Assembly: GCA_021202335.1 (NCBI GenBank)
Contig: JAJQDE010000055.1
Span: 34,945 to 98,944 of the forward strand
Direction of reading: 5' to 3'
Length of the DNA stretch: 64,000 nt
Source of the DNA: Lachnospiraceae bacterium
GTDB taxonomy: Bacteria > Bacillota > Clostridia > Lachnospirales > Lachnospiraceae
Position 1 is the first letter of the stretch; each line of letters starts with the position of its first letter. The notes under the pieces were generated by a model. That model made no database searches. It saw only the letters and a program-made list of their open reading frames with translations, and was not told the DNA's origin. A program made the translations under genes and the position numbers. Below are positions 17,301 through 28,666 of the stretch, one piece after another.

Positions 17301-18290
17301 ATGAAAAACAAAATTTTTGCAGGGCTTGTGTTGGCGGTATTTCTCCTGGCGGCAGGGATATATTTATATGAAAGCAGACAGGAAAGCGTCTATACGGCGC
17401 AGACGGAGGGCAGCAGCATAAAATGGGTTGATTTTAACGCGTCGGCGGAAGCGATGAAAAAGGCGTGCCTTTTGGATGTGGAAAGCTATGAAGGAAAGGT
17501 GCATCTCGACTGGATAACGCTGCTTGCATATGCGGCGGTGAGGGGCGGCGGGGAGTTTGACGCTAAATCAACGGATTACATTACGGAGGCGGCGTCAAAG
17601 CTTGAAAGCGGTGAGGCGACAAAGGAAAGCCTTGCGGAGGATTATCAATATTTTTCATATTATTATGAAGCTTACAGTGCGGCGCTCGGCGGCATGGTAG
17701 GCGAGTATGAGCTGGAAAACAGTAACGGAGAGATGGAGAAAAAGTACGGACTGAAAGCATTTTCGCCTATTGCGAAGGGGTTTGCGTATCAGGATTATGA
17801 TGATTTCGGAGTGGAAAGAACCTTCGGATATAAACGGCAGCATTTAGGACATGACATGATGGGGCTTATCGGCACGCCCATCATCGCGTGCGAGTCGGGA
17901 TATGTGGAGGCGCTTGGCTGGAACCGATACGGCGGGTGGAGAATCGGAATACGCAGCGCGGACAAAAAGCGATATTACTATTACGCGCATCTGCGCCAGA
18001 ACAGCCCTTATGCGGAGGGTCTGCAGGAGGGGGACTACGTGTCTGCTGGAGATGTAATCGGATATATGGGGCACACGGGGTACAGTGACACGGAAAACGT
18101 AAACAATATTACTACCGTGCATCTGCATGTAGGACTGGAGCTGATATTCGATGAGGAGCGTCGGGAAAACGGCAATGAAATATGGATTGACTTTTATCAG
18201 ATTGCGCAATTTTTGAGCGCAAATCAAAGCGAGGTAGAGCGCGACGATGCCACTAAGGAGTGGCGCCGGAAATATTCATTTAGGGATTGA
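17301..18290 (+). CDS. Membrane-anchored M23 (LytM-type) peptidase
   Basis: 329 residues. One N-terminal membrane anchor or signal (KIFAGLVLAVFLLAAGIYLY). The C-terminal domain has the M23 zinc set: His and Asp in LGHDMMG, HAHL-like YYAHL, and HLHVGL. The intermediate region is not recognised. It likely cleaves peptidoglycan cross-bridges or activates hydrolases; the context next to sporulation-lineage envelope genes is loose. ATG 17301 follows ggaatggggatt; an upstream ATG at 17289 lies in that motif. Confidence 0.88.
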   Translation: MKNKIFAGLVLAVFLLAAGIYLYESRQESVYTAQTEGSSIKWVDFNASAEAMKKACLLDVESYEGKVHLDWITLLAYAAVRGGGEFDAKSTDYITEAASKLESGEATKESLAEDYQYFSYYYEAYSAALGGMVGEYELENSNGEMEKKYGLKAFSPIAKGFAYQDYDDFGVERTFGYKRQHLGHDMMGLIGTPIIACESGYVEALGWNRYGGWRIGIRSADKKRYYYYAHLRQNSPYAEGLQEGDYVSAGDVIGYMGHTGYSDTENVNNITTVHLHVGLELIFDEERRENGNEIWIDFYQIAQFLSANQSEVERDDATKEWRRKYSFRD

Positions 18291-18315
18291 TTTTTTTTTA
18301 ACAACGTGATAGAAT
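18287..18315 (+). promoter_or_regulatory. Candidate promoter of the butyrate operon
   Basis: TTGATT (18287-18292, overlapping the M23 gene stop), 17 bases, TAGAAT (18310-18315). The 81-base leader to thlA has no terminator. Confidence 0.5.
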
Positions 18316-18395
18316 ACAGACAATGATTGTGATAAAAATAACAAGCACAGTCAAGATTTTTGCGTATAAACAGCTTATAAATGGAGGAAAACACA

Positions 18396-19580
18396 ATGGC
18401 AAAGAAAATTGTTTTAGCAGGCGCATGCCGTACGGCAATCGGTACTATGGGCGGTTCTTTAAGCACCACGCCGGCAGCAGAGCTTGGTTCCATCGTTATT
18501 AAGGAGGCTTTAAGCAGGGCGGGGGTCGCGCCTGAGAAGGTAGACCACGTATATATGGGCTGTGTCATTCAGGCAGGACTGGGACAGAATGTTGCGCGTC
18601 AGGCGGCTGTCAATGCAGGACTTCCGATTGAAACGCCTGCTGTCACTGTAAACGTAGTGTGCGGTTCAGGTCTGAACTGTGTCAATATGGCGGCACAGAT
18701 GATTTTGGCGGGCGATGCGGATATCGTTGTGGCAGGCGGCATGGAGAATATGTCAATGGCTCCGTTCGCACTTCCCAACGCACGTTTCGGATACAGAATG
18801 AACAATGGTACATTGGTAGATACGATGATAAAGGACGCGCTTTGGGATGCATTCAACGATTATCATATGATTCAGACGGCAGATAATATCTGTGATGAGT
18901 GGAAGATTACAAGACAGGAGCTTGACGAGTTTGCCTTAAAGAGCCAGCAGAAGGCTGAGGCAGCGCAGAAGTCGGGTGCGTTTGACAAGGAAATAGTGCC
19001 TGTCACGGTTAAGAAAAAGAAGGAAACCATTGAGTTTAAGGTGGACGAGGGTCCGCGCCACGGCTCTACAATGGAGGGTCTTGCAAAGCTTCGTCCCATA
19101 AATAAGGATAAGTATGTTACGGCAGGAAACGCGTCGGGAATTAATGACGGTGCGGCGGCAATCGTGGTCATGAGCGAGGAGAAGGCAAAGGAGTTAGGCG
19201 TAACTCCCATGGCTGAATGGGTTGCGGGCGCGCTTGCAGGCGTAAGGCCTGAGGTAATGGGTATCGGTCCCGTGGCTTCCACGAAGAAGGTCATGGCAAA
19301 GACAGGAATGAAGATTGAGGATTTTGACATTATCGAGGCGAACGAGGCATTTGCGGCACAGTCTGTTGCGGTAGGCAGAGATTTGGGAATTGATGTGGAT
19401 AAACAGTTGAACCCTAACGGCGGCGCCATTGCTTTGGGACATCCGGTGGGTGCGTCAGGCTGCCGTATTTTGGTAACGCTTCTTCATGAGATGGAGGCAA
19501 AGGGTGCAAAGACAGGTCTTGCCACACTTTGCATCGGCGGCGGTATGGGCTGTTCGACAATTGTTAAAAAATATGAATAG
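18396..19580 (+). CDS. thlA: Acetyl-CoA acetyltransferase (thiolase)
   Basis: 394 residues. Condenses two acetyl-CoA to acetoacetyl-CoA, the first step of butyrate synthesis. The acyl-enzyme Cys is in [11 protein letters not shown], the catalytic His in GHPVGASG, and the second Cys in [12 protein letters not shown] 18396 follows aaatggagg; an in-frame ATG at 18381 lies in that site. First gene of thlA-crt-hbd-bcd-etfB-etfA, the order known from butyrate-forming Lachnospiraceae. Confidence 0.96.
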   Translation: MAKKIVLAGACRTAIGTMGGSLSTTPAAELGSIVIKEALSRAGVAPEKVDHVYMGCVIQAGLGQNVARQAAVNAGLPIETPAVTVNVVCGSGLNCVNMAAQMILAGDADIVVAGGMENMSMAPFALPNARFGYRMNNGTLVDTMIKDALWDAFNDYHMIQTADNICDEWKITRQELDEFALKSQQKAEAAQKSGAFDKEIVPVTVKKKKETIEFKVDEGPRHGSTMEGLAKLRPINKDKYVTAGNASGINDGAAAIVVMSEEKAKELGVTPMAEWVAGALAGVRPEVMGIGPVASTKKVMAKTGMKIEDFDIIEANEAFAAQSVAVGRDLGIDVDKQLNPNGGAIALGHPVGASGCRILVTLLHEMEAKGAKTGLATLCIGGGMGCSTIVKKYE

Positions 19581-19618
19581 TTCGGACTGCCGGGCTTAAG
19601 GGAGAAATGAGGAAAACG

Positions 19619-20404
19619 ATGGAATTTGTATTATATGAGGTAAACGGTGCAGCTGCAAAAATTACAATCAACCGGGAAAAGGCTTTAAACGCATTAAATT
19701 CGCAGGTGCTTGATGAGCTTGGCGCTACGCTTGATGCGGTGAATACCGATGAAATCCGCTGCCTGATTTTGACAGGCGCGGGTGCTAAGTCCTTTGTTGC
19801 GGGCGCGGATATCGGCGAGATGAGCACGCTTACAAAGGCTGAGGGCGAGGCGTTTGGCAGGAAGGGAAATGATGTGTTCAGAAAGCTTGAGACATTTCCC
19901 GTTCCGGTGATTGCGGCGGTAAACGGTTTCGCGCTTGGCGGCGGCTGCGAGCTTGCCATGAGCTGTGATATCCGCATCTGTTCGGAGAATGCCGTATTCG
20001 GACAACCTGAGGTCGGGCTGGGCATCACCCCGGGCTTTGGCGGAACTCAAAGGCTTGCGCGCCTTGTGGGCGCAGGCATGGCAAAGCAGATGATATACAC
20101 GGCAAGAAACATTAAGGCTGACGAGGCTTTAAGAATCGGCCTTGTGAATGCGGTTTATCCGGCAGAAGAGCTTATGGCGCAGGCGGAGAAGATGGCGGCA
20201 GGCATTGCGAAAAACGCGCCGATTGCCGTGAGAAACTGCAAGAAAGCCATTAACGAAGGGCTTGACGCCGACATGGACGAGGCAATCGTTATTGAAGAAA
20301 AGCTTTTTGGCGATTGCTTTGAAACAGAGGATCAGAGATACGGAATGGCGTTTTTCCTTGATAAGAATAAGGAAAAGGTAAAGGAACCGTTCAGGAATAA
20401 ATAA
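19619..20404 (+). CDS. crt: 3-hydroxybutyryl-CoA dehydratase (crotonase)
   Basis: 261 residues. Dehydrates 3-hydroxybutyryl-CoA to crotonyl-CoA. Crotonase fold with oxyanion-hole segments AGADIGEM and ALGGGCELAMSCD, and the catalytic Glu region FGQPEVGLGITPGFGGTQRL. ATG 19619 (MEFVLY) fits the family; ATG 19607 lies in the agaaatgagg site. It is 38 bases after thlA. Confidence 0.95.
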   Translation: MEFVLYEVNGAAAKITINREKALNALNSQVLDELGATLDAVNTDEIRCLILTGAGAKSFVAGADIGEMSTLTKAEGEAFGRKGNDVFRKLETFPVPVIAAVNGFALGGGCELAMSCDIRICSENAVFGQPEVGLGITPGFGGTQRLARLVGAGMAKQMIYTARNIKADEALRIGLVNAVYPAEELMAQAEKMAAGIAKNAPIAVRNCKKAINEGLDADMDEAIVIEEKLFGDCFETEDQRYGMAFFLDKNKEKVKEPFRNK

Positions 20405-20434
20405 TTGGCAGGTTTGTGACTTCGCGCTGCATGC

Positions 20435-20500
20435 ACAAACATTGCTTTATGCGTAAAAAACACCAGCGGACTAAGGTTCGCAGAAATGAGGTAAAAATGA
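20435..20500 (+). repeat. Leader repeat copy 1 (before hbd)
   Basis: About 65 bases nearly identical to 22688-22752: acaaacattgctttatg, A-run, cagcggactaa, then gttcgcagaaatgaggta up to the start codon. See copy 2. Confidence 0.8.
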
Positions 20501-21339
20501 AAGTAGGTATTATCGGTGCGGGAACAATGGGTTCCGGAATTGCGCAGGCGTTTGCGATGACGGATGGTTATGAGGTTTGCCTGTGTGACATTAAGCAGGA
20601 GTTTGCAGACGGAGGAAAGGCTAAAATTTTAAAGAATTTGAATTTCCTCGTGGGAAAAGAAAAGATTACGCAGGAGAAAGCGGACGCAATCGCGGCTAAG
20701 GTTGTCACAGGCTTAAAGGAAATCTGCACGGATTGTGACCTGGTCATTGAGGTGGCTCCCGAGAAAATGGAGCTTAAGAAAACGACCTTTAAGGAGCTGC
20801 AGGAAATTGTAAAGCCTGAGTGTATTTTTGCTACCAATACATCATCGCTTTCCATCACGGAGATGGGCGCGGGACTTGACCGCCCTCTGGTAGGGATGCA
20901 TTTCTTCAACCCGGCAGACAGAATGAAGCTTGTGGAGGTTATTGCGGGCGCGAACACACCGGCCGATCTGGTTGAGAAGATTAAGAAAATTGCCGCAGAG
21001 ATAGGTAAAACACCCGTGGAGGTCAATGAGGCAGCGGGCTTTGTGGTGAACAGAATACTGATTCCGATGATTAACGAGGCGATTAATGTATATGCGGCGG
21101 GCGTTGCAAGCGTGGAGGACATTGACGTGGCGATGCAGCTTGGCGCAAATCACCCGATGGGACCTTTGGCGCTGGGAGATTATATCGGACTTGACATCGT
21201 GCTTGCCATCATGGAGGTTATATACGCGGAAACGGGCGATTCAAAGTATGCGCCGTCTCCGCTTCTCAGAAAGATGGTGCGCGCAGGAAAGCTTGGAAAG
21301 AAAACGGGCGCAGGCTTCTACGATTATTCAAAGAAATAA
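20497..21339 (+). CDS. hbd: 3-hydroxybutyryl-CoA dehydrogenase
   Basis: 280 residues. Reduces acetoacetyl-CoA to (S)-3-hydroxybutyryl-CoA with NADH. Rossmann motif GAGTMGSGIAQ, catalytic-region HFFNPADRMKLVEVI, and C-terminal NHPMGPLALGDYIGLD. ATG 20497 is fixed by gcagaaatgaggt and by the family N-terminus MKVGIIGAG. Confidence 0.96.
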   Translation: MKVGIIGAGTMGSGIAQAFAMTDGYEVCLCDIKQEFADGGKAKILKNLNFLVGKEKITQEKADAIAAKVVTGLKEICTDCDLVIEVAPEKMELKKTTFKELQEIVKPECIFATNTSSLSITEMGAGLDRPLVGMHFFNPADRMKLVEVIAGANTPADLVEKIKKIAAEIGKTPVEVNEAAGFVVNRILIPMINEAINVYAAGVASVEDIDVAMQLGANHPMGPLALGDYIGLDIVLAIMEVIYAETGDSKYAPSPLLRKMVRAGKLGKKTGAGFYDYSKK

Positions 21340-21481
21340 CGGCGGGCTTGTGCTTTTGTGCTGACCGAAGGGTCAGGCTCATGAATTAAAGATAAATGGA
21401 AGAAAGAACCGATTTTGCCGGTTCTGTAAATATGGTGTTCATGCCCAAATCTGCGGGCTTGAGCAGGAATGGAGGATTAAC

Positions 21482-22648
21482 ATGGATTTTACATTAAGTA
21501 AAGAGCATGAAATGGCGCGTTCGCTTTTCAGGGAGTTTGCGGAAAAAGAGGTTAAGCCGCTTGCAATTGAGGTGGACGAAACGGAGGAATTTCCGAGGGA
21601 AACCGTCGCTAAAATGGCAAAGGCGGGCTTCATGGGTATTCCTGTTCCAAAGGAGTACGGAGGACAGGGCTGCGATGTTTTAACATATGCGATGTGTGTT
21701 GAGGAGCTGGCAAAGGTCTGCGGCACGACTGCGGTTATCGTATCGGCGCATACATCGCTCTGCTGCGACCCTATTCTTACCTATGGCACGGAGGAGCAGA
21801 AGAAGAAGTATCTGCCGGACCTTGCGAGCGGAAGGAAAATCGGCGCGTTTGGTCTTACCGAGCCGGGCGCGGGTACTGACGCACAGGGGCAGCAGACAAA
21901 GGCTGTGTTGGACGGCGACGAGTGGGTAATCAACGGTTCGAAGATTTTCATTACGAACGGTAAAGAGGCTGATGTATATGTGATTTTTGCGATTACGGGA
22001 ATGGTTGAGAAGCGCGGTAAAATGACTAAGGAAATCTCCGCATTTATCGTGGAGAAGGGAACTCCGGGATTTACCTTTGGCACAAAGGAAAAGAAAATGG
22101 GTATCCGCGGTTCATCGACCTATGAGCTTATTTTCACGGACTGCCGTATTCCGAAGGAGAACATGTTAGGGCAGCAGGGCAAGGGCTTTGGAATTGCAAT
22201 GCATACTCTCGACGGCGGCCGTATCGGTATCGCCGCACAGGCGCTTGGCATCGGCGAGGGCGCACTTGAGAGGACAGTCGCGTATGTAAAGGAAAGAAAG
22301 CAGTTCGGACGTGCCATTGGCGCATTCCAGAATACGCAGTTCCAGCTTGCGGATATGGCTACAAAGGCACAGGCTGCACAGTACATGGTATATAGAGCTG
22401 CCTGCACCAAGGATCAGTACACAAAGGATCACAAGACCGCCTACAATGTAGAGGCTGCTATGGCAAAGCTTTACGCGGCAGAGATGGCTATGGAGGTAAC
22501 GACAAAGGCGGTTCAGCTTCACGGCGGTTACGGCTACACGAGAGAGTATGAGGTTGAGCGTATGATGAGAGATGCCAAGATTACGGAAATCTATGAGGGA
22601 ACCAGCGAGGTGCAAAGAATGGTAATCTCCGCGAACCTGTTAAAGTAA
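21482..22648 (+). CDS. bcd: Butyryl-CoA dehydrogenase
   Basis: 388 residues. An acyl-CoA dehydrogenase that with EtfAB reduces crotonyl-CoA using NADH while bifurcating electrons to ferredoxin. FAD-contact motifs are [14 protein letters not shown] and FITNG; the catalytic base Glu lies in the C-terminal [15 protein letters not shown]. It follows a 142-base gap with hairpins GAACCG/CGGTTC and GCCC/GGGC and the aggaatggagg ribosome site. Confidence 0.95.
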   Translation: MDFTLSKEHEMARSLFREFAEKEVKPLAIEVDETEEFPRETVAKMAKAGFMGIPVPKEYGGQGCDVLTYAMCVEELAKVCGTTAVIVSAHTSLCCDPILTYGTEEQKKKYLPDLASGRKIGAFGLTEPGAGTDAQGQQTKAVLDGDEWVINGSKIFITNGKEADVYVIFAITGMVEKRGKMTKEISAFIVEKGTPGFTFGTKEKKMGIRGSSTYELIFTDCRIPKENMLGQQGKGFGIAMHTLDGGRIGIAAQALGIGEGALERTVAYVKERKQFGRAIGAFQNTQFQLADMATKAQAAQYMVYRAACTKDQYTKDHKTAYNVEAAMAKLYAAEMAMEVTTKAVQLHGGYGYTREYEVERMMRDAKITEIYEGTSEVQRMVISANLLK

Positions 22649-22687
22649 GCCGCAGGCTTTCGAGTGCGGACGGCATAAGCGGTATAA

Positions 22688-22752
22688 ACAAACATTGCTT
22701 TATGTGAAAAAAAATCAGCGGACTAAAGTTCGCAGAAATGAGGTAAGACATG
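22688..22752 (+). repeat. Leader repeat copy 2 (before etfB)
   Basis: Near-identical to 20435-20500, including the start codon and first codons (atgaaagt). The copies lie about 2.25 kb apart inside one operon. Conserved length and position relative to the start suggest a shared translational control or processing element, or a recent gene-conversion event. Confidence 0.8.
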
Positions 22753-23532
22753 AAAGTTGTAGTATGTGTAAAACAGGTACCTGATACAAAGGGCGGCGTA
22801 AAGTTCAATCCTGACGGTACACTTGATAGAGCGGCGATGCTGACAATCATGAACCCTGACGACAAGGCAGGTCTTGAGGCGGCATTGAGATTAAAGGACA
22901 AGTATGGTGCGGAGGTGACGGTAGTCACCATGGGACTTCCAAAGGCGGAGGAGGTTTTGCGTGAGGCGCTTGCAATGGGCGCGGATAAGGGTATCCTTGT
23001 GACGGACAGAGTGCTGGGCGGCGCTGACACATGGGCTACCTCGCAGACGCTTGCGGGAGCAATCAGGAACCTTGATTATGACCTTATCATCACAGGGCGT
23101 CAGGCCATTGATGGCGACACGGCTCAGGTTGGTCCTCAGATTTCGGAGCATTTGGGCATTCCCGTAATTTCATACGCACAGAACATTGAAATAGAAGGGG
23201 ACAGCGTTGTGGTTGAGCGTCAGTATGACGACAGATATCATGTATTAAAGGCAAAGATGCCTTGCCTGATCACTGCGCTTGCAGAGCTGAATGAGCCTCG
23301 TTACATGACTCCCGGCGGAATTTTCGATGCTTATAAGGCGGAGATTACGACATGGGGAAGAGCTGACTTAAAGGATGTGGACGACTCCAACCTTGGCTTG
23401 AAGGGTTCGCCGACACAGATAGCAAGAGCGTCTGACAAGGTTAGAAAGGGACAGGGCGAGAAGGTTTCATTGGATGCCTCAGAGTCAGTCGAATACATCA
23501 TGAACAAGTTAAAGGAAAAGCATGTGATATAA
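22750..23532 (+). CDS. etfB: Electron transfer flavoprotein beta subunit
   Basis: 260 residues. MKVVVCVKQVPDTKGGVKF and the GRQAIDGDTAQVGP motif are typical. It partners with EtfA and Bcd in flavin-based electron bifurcation. It starts inside the duplicated leader and is followed 15 bases later by etfA. Confidence 0.96.
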   Translation: MKVVVCVKQVPDTKGGVKFNPDGTLDRAAMLTIMNPDDKAGLEAALRLKDKYGAEVTVVTMGLPKAEEVLREALAMGADKGILVTDRVLGGADTWATSQTLAGAIRNLDYDLIITGRQAIDGDTAQVGPQISEHLGIPVISYAQNIEIEGDSVVVERQYDDRYHVLKAKMPCLITALAELNEPRYMTPGGIFDAYKAEITTWGRADLKDVDDSNLGLKGSPTQIARASDKVRKGQGEKVSLDASESVEYIMNKLKEKHVI

Positions 23533-23547
23533 GGATGGAGGGTAGTT

Positions 23548-24591
23548 ATGAATTTAGAAGAATATAAAGGCGTGTTCGTCTTTGCACAGCAGGTGGATAA
23601 CAAGGTGAGCGGTATCGCCCTTGAGTTGATTGGCGAGGGTAAAAGACTTGCGGAAAAATTATCAACACAGGTAACTGCAATCCTGGTTGGAAGCGACGTA
23701 AAGGGCTTGGCGGACGAGCTGGCAGCTTACGGCGCGGACAGGGTTATCGTGGTGGATGACCCGGAATTAAAGGAATACAGGACGGAGCCTTATGCTCACG
23801 CATTGGCGTCGGTTATTAATAAATATAAGCCTGAGATTTTGCTCGTAGGCGCTACTGCTATCGGACGCGATTTGGGACCGAGAGTTTCGGCAAGAGTCCA
23901 CACAGGTCTGACTGCGGACTGTACATCTCTTGAGATAGGCGATTTCCCGATTAATCCCATTCCCGGCAGGGAGCAGAAGCACAATCAGCTTCTCATGACA
24001 AGACCTGCATTTGGCGGAAACACAATCGCCACGATTGCATGTCCGGAGTTCCGCCCTCAGATGGCAACGGTGCGACCGGGTGTTATGCAGAAGCTTGAGA
24101 AGAAGGAAGGCGCAAAAGCGGTTATTGAGGAGTTCAATCCGGGCTTTACGCCGGACAACAAGTATGTGGAAATCGTAAAGGTCGTTAAGAATATAACGGA
24201 CACGGTTGACATTATGGACGCTAAGATTTTGGTATCAGGCGGACGCGGCGTGGGAAGCGCTGAGAACTTCAAGCTTCTTGACAATCTTGCAGAGGCAATC
24301 GGCGGTACGGTGAGCTGCTCGCGTGCAGTAGTCGATGCGGGCTGGAAGAGTAAGGATTTGCAGGTGGGACAGACCGGAAAGACCGTTCGTCCCAATGTAT
24401 ACTTTGCGATAGGCATTTCCGGCGCGATTCAGCATTTGGCAGGTATGGAGGAGTCGGATATCATTATTGCCATCAACAAGGATGAAACAGCTCCGATTTT
24501 TGATGTTGCCGACTATGGCATTGTGGGCGACTTAAATAAGATAGTGCCGATGCTTACAGAGCAGATTAAGGCTGCAGTCGCAGGCAAATAA
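23548..24591 (+). CDS. etfA: Electron transfer flavoprotein alpha subunit
   Basis: 347 residues. Holds the FAD that shuttles electrons to Bcd. C-terminal FAD motif: SGGRGVGS, SRAVVDAGW, GQTGKTVRPNVYFAIGISGAIQH. There is no ferredoxin-type N-terminal extension. Last gene of the operon, ended by a bidirectional terminator shared with pyrG. Confidence 0.96.
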   Translation: MNLEEYKGVFVFAQQVDNKVSGIALELIGEGKRLAEKLSTQVTAILVGSDVKGLADELAAYGADRVIVVDDPELKEYRTEPYAHALASVINKYKPEILLVGATAIGRDLGPRVSARVHTGLTADCTSLEIGDFPINPIPGREQKHNQLLMTRPAFGGNTIATIACPEFRPQMATVRPGVMQKLEKKEGAKAVIEEFNPGFTPDNKYVEIVKVVKNITDTVDIMDAKILVSGGRGVGSAENFKLLDNLAEAIGGTVSCSRAVVDAGWKSKDLQVGQTGKTVRPNVYFAIGISGAIQHLAGMEESDIIIAINKDETAPIFDVADYGIVGDLNKIVPMLTEQIKAAVAGK

Positions 24592-24614
24592 AAAATTCAG
24601 GAATAAATATATTA

Positions 24615-24665
24615 AAAAAGCGGCAGATGTGATGAAACCAAAATCACATCTGCCGCTTGCTTTTT
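24615..24665. terminator. Bidirectional terminator between etfA and pyrG
   Basis: GCGGCAGATGTGAT (24620-24633) pairs with ATCACATCTGCCGC (24643-24656), a perfect 14-bp stem flanked by an A-run and a T-run. Confidence 0.9.
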
Positions 24666-24676
24666 CTGAAGATATT

Positions 24677-26287
<1,611 letters not shown>

Positions 26288-26365
26288 AACTGTTTTATCC
26301 TTTCAATATTATTTTAGTTTTATTTCATGAAGAAAATATTGATTTATAAATGGTTTATCTTTATA

Positions 26366-26394
26366 ATTATATTAGATTTGTTAAAAATATTCAA
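26366..26394 (-). promoter_or_regulatory. Promoter of pyrG (reverse strand)
   Basis: Reading on the reverse strand: TTGAAT (26394-26389), 17 bases, TATAAT (26371-26366). The leader of about 75 bases shows no obvious attenuator stem. Confidence 0.6.
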
Positions 26395-26490
26395 TATAAT
26401 TTTACGGTTGATGTGACTGTATCAGTTCGGCATAAAAAGCATTGCGTAACAGTGCGGCATGTTTGTAACGAAAGGATTTTTAAATATGCT

Positions 26491-28659
26491 ATGGATAATA
26501 ATCAATTGAATAACTATGAGAACAACGGAGGCAATGGCAACGGTCACGGCAATGGCAATGGTCACGGCAATGGCAATGGCGGCGGAAACGGAAACGGCGG
26601 CAAAAATCCGAAGAAGCAGAGCATTGTGATCATGATCGTGGCGGCGGTGCTCTCACTGCTGTGTATCAGTTGGGTGACGAAGGCGCTGACGGGCGCGTCA
26701 AGCAGGGAAATTACCTACAATGAATTTATTGAAATGGTTGACGCGGGATTGGTTGAGAGCGTGCAGATTGAGTCGAGCCAGCTTGTGATTACCCCGAAGG
26801 TGAAGGAATCGAGTGACACGCTTATTTCCTACTATCAGCCGACCATCACCTATGTGACCGGAAAAATTGAGGATGATGACACGCTCACGCAGCGCCTTTT
26901 GGATGCGGGAGTGGAGGTCAAGGGCACGCTGCAGGATAATTCGGGCTTCATTCTTACGCTGGTGTATTATGCGGTTCTGGCGCTGATCATGTGGGGCTTT
27001 TTGAGCATGCTTTTGCGGAGGATGTCAGGAGGCTCGGGTCCTTTCGGTATAGGAAAGAGCAACGCCAAGGTGTATGTTCAGAAGGAAACAGGGATTACCT
27101 TTAGGGATGTGGCAGGTGAGGACGAGGCGAAGGAGTCGCTTCAGGAGGTAGTTGATTTTCTGCACAATCCCGGGAAATATGCCAAAATCGGCGCAAAGCT
27201 CCCCAAGGGCGCGCTTCTTGTGGGACCGCCCGGAACAGGTAAGACAATGCTTGCGAAGGCAGTGGCGGGCGAAGCGAATGTGCCGTTTTTCTCGCTGGCA
27301 GGCTCGGATTTTATAGAGCTTTACGTGGGCGTGGGCGCATCGAGGGTGCGCGATCTCTTTAAGGAGGCTGAAAAGAACGCGCCGTGTATTATTTTTATTG
27401 ATGAGATTGACGCAATCGGAAGAAGCCGCGACTCAAAATACGGCGGCGGAAACGAGGAGCGTGAGCAGACCTTAAACCAATTGCTGTCGGAGATGGATGG
27501 CTTTGACGGCAAAAAGGGAATTATTATATTGGCGGCGACGAACCGCCCTGAAATCCTTGACAAGGCGCTGCTGCGCCCGGGGCGCTTTGACAGGCGCATT
27601 ATCGTAGATAAGCCTGATTTAAAGGGACGCGTAAATATCCTGAAGGTACACGCAAAGGATGTGCTCATGGATGAAACCGTGGATTTGGACGCAATTGCGC
27701 TTGCCACGAGCGGAGCGGTGGGCGCCGACCTTGCGAATATGATTAATGAGGCGGCAATAAACGCCGTGAAGAACGGCAGGGAATTTGTGAGCCAAAAGGA
27801 TTTGTTTGATGCGGTTGAGGTTGTGCTTGTAGGCAAGGAGAAAAAGGACCGCATTATGAGCAAGGAGGAGCGCAGGATTGTTTCCTACCACGAGGTAGGG
27901 CATGCTCTTATCAGCGCGCTCCAAAAAAATTCGGAGCCTGTGCAGAAAATCACGATTGTGCCCCGCACGATGGGCGCCTTGGGATATGTGATGCAGGTGC
28001 CCGAGGATGAAAAATACCTTAATTCAAAGGCGGAGCTGCACGATATGATAGTCGGGCTTTTGGGCGGCCGCGCGGCGGAGGAGATTTTTTTCGATACGGT
28101 TACGACAGGAGCGGCGAACGATATCGAGAGGGCGACAAATATTGCCCGCTCGATGGTGACAAGATACGGCATGAGCGAGCGGTTCGGGCTGATGGGGCTT
28201 GCCACGGTTGAAAGTCAATATCTGGATAGCACGACCTCGCTGAACTGCGCGCAGAACACGGCTGCGGACATTGACGCAGAGGTTATGAAAATGCTTAAGG
28301 AGGCCTACGAGGAAGCGCTTGAAATGCTGCGCGAAAACAGGGATGTGATGGACAAGATTGCCGCGTATTTAATTGAGCAGGAAACGATTACGGGCAAGGA
28401 GTTCATGAAAATTTTCCGCGAAGCAAAGGGGCTGCCGGAGCCGGAGGAAAGTGAAACGAAGGAGCAGGATGCGCAGGACTCTGAAGAAGCGGAGAGTAAA
28501 GACGGGGCAGATGCGCCGGAGGCGGATGAGCCTTGCGAAGGTGAACCGCAGCAGTCGGAAGACGACAGCGCCGGAAGAAAGGAACAGCCTGATGCGGACA
28601 GGACAAACGGCGAAACCTCAAGATTTGGTTCGGTGTGGGACAGGAATGTGAACGGGTAA
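26491..28659 (+). CDS. ftsH: ATP-dependent membrane zinc protease FtsH
   Basis: 722 residues. TM1 (about residues 45-66) and TM2 (about 157-178) flank an extracytoplasmic domain. AAA module: Walker A GPPGTGKT at 245-252, Walker [12 protein letters not shown], and [23 protein letters not shown]. The zinc site is HEVGH at 467-471. The acidic C-terminal tail is long. Before TM1 lies an unusual Asn-Gly-His tract. ATG 26491 is chosen over an upstream ATG at 26350 because the aaagga site lies at 26471 and the upstream extension looks non-coding. Confidence 0.93.
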   Translation: MDNNQLNNYENNGGNGNGHGNGNGHGNGNGGGNGNGGKNPKKQSIVIMIVAAVLSLLCISWVTKALTGASSREITYNEFIEMVDAGLVESVQIESSQLVITPKVKESSDTLISYYQPTITYVTGKIEDDDTLTQRLLDAGVEVKGTLQDNSGFILTLVYYAVLALIMWGFLSMLLRRMSGGSGPFGIGKSNAKVYVQKETGITFRDVAGEDEAKESLQEVVDFLHNPGKYAKIGAKLPKGALLVGPPGTGKTMLAKAVAGEANVPFFSLAGSDFIELYVGVGASRVRDLFKEAEKNAPCIIFIDEIDAIGRSRDSKYGGGNEEREQTLNQLLSEMDGFDGKKGIIILAATNRPEILDKALLRPGRFDRRIIVDKPDLKGRVNILKVHAKDVLMDETVDLDAIALATSGAVGADLANMINEAAINAVKNGREFVSQKDLFDAVEVVLVGKEKKDRIMSKEERRIVSYHEVGHALISALQKNSEPVQKITIVPRTMGALGYVMQVPEDEKYLNSKAELHDMIVGLLGGRAAEEIFFDTVTTGAANDIERATNIARSMVTRYGMSERFGLMGLATVESQYLDSTTSLNCAQNTAADIDAEVMKMLKEAYEEALEMLRENRDVMDKIAAYLIEQETITGKEFMKIFREAKGLPEPEESETKEQDAQDSEEAESKDGADAPEADEPCEGEPQQSEDDSAGRKEQPDADRTNGETSRFGSVWDRNVNG
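26530..26601 (+). repeat. 18-bp tandem repeat coding Asn-Gly-His in FtsH
   Basis: Four degenerate units of 18 bases (26530, 26548, 26566, 26584) encode NGNGHG-type hexapeptides in the cytoplasmic N-terminus of FtsH. Unit number may vary between strains. Confidence 0.8.
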
Positions 28660-28666
28660 AGGGCAG

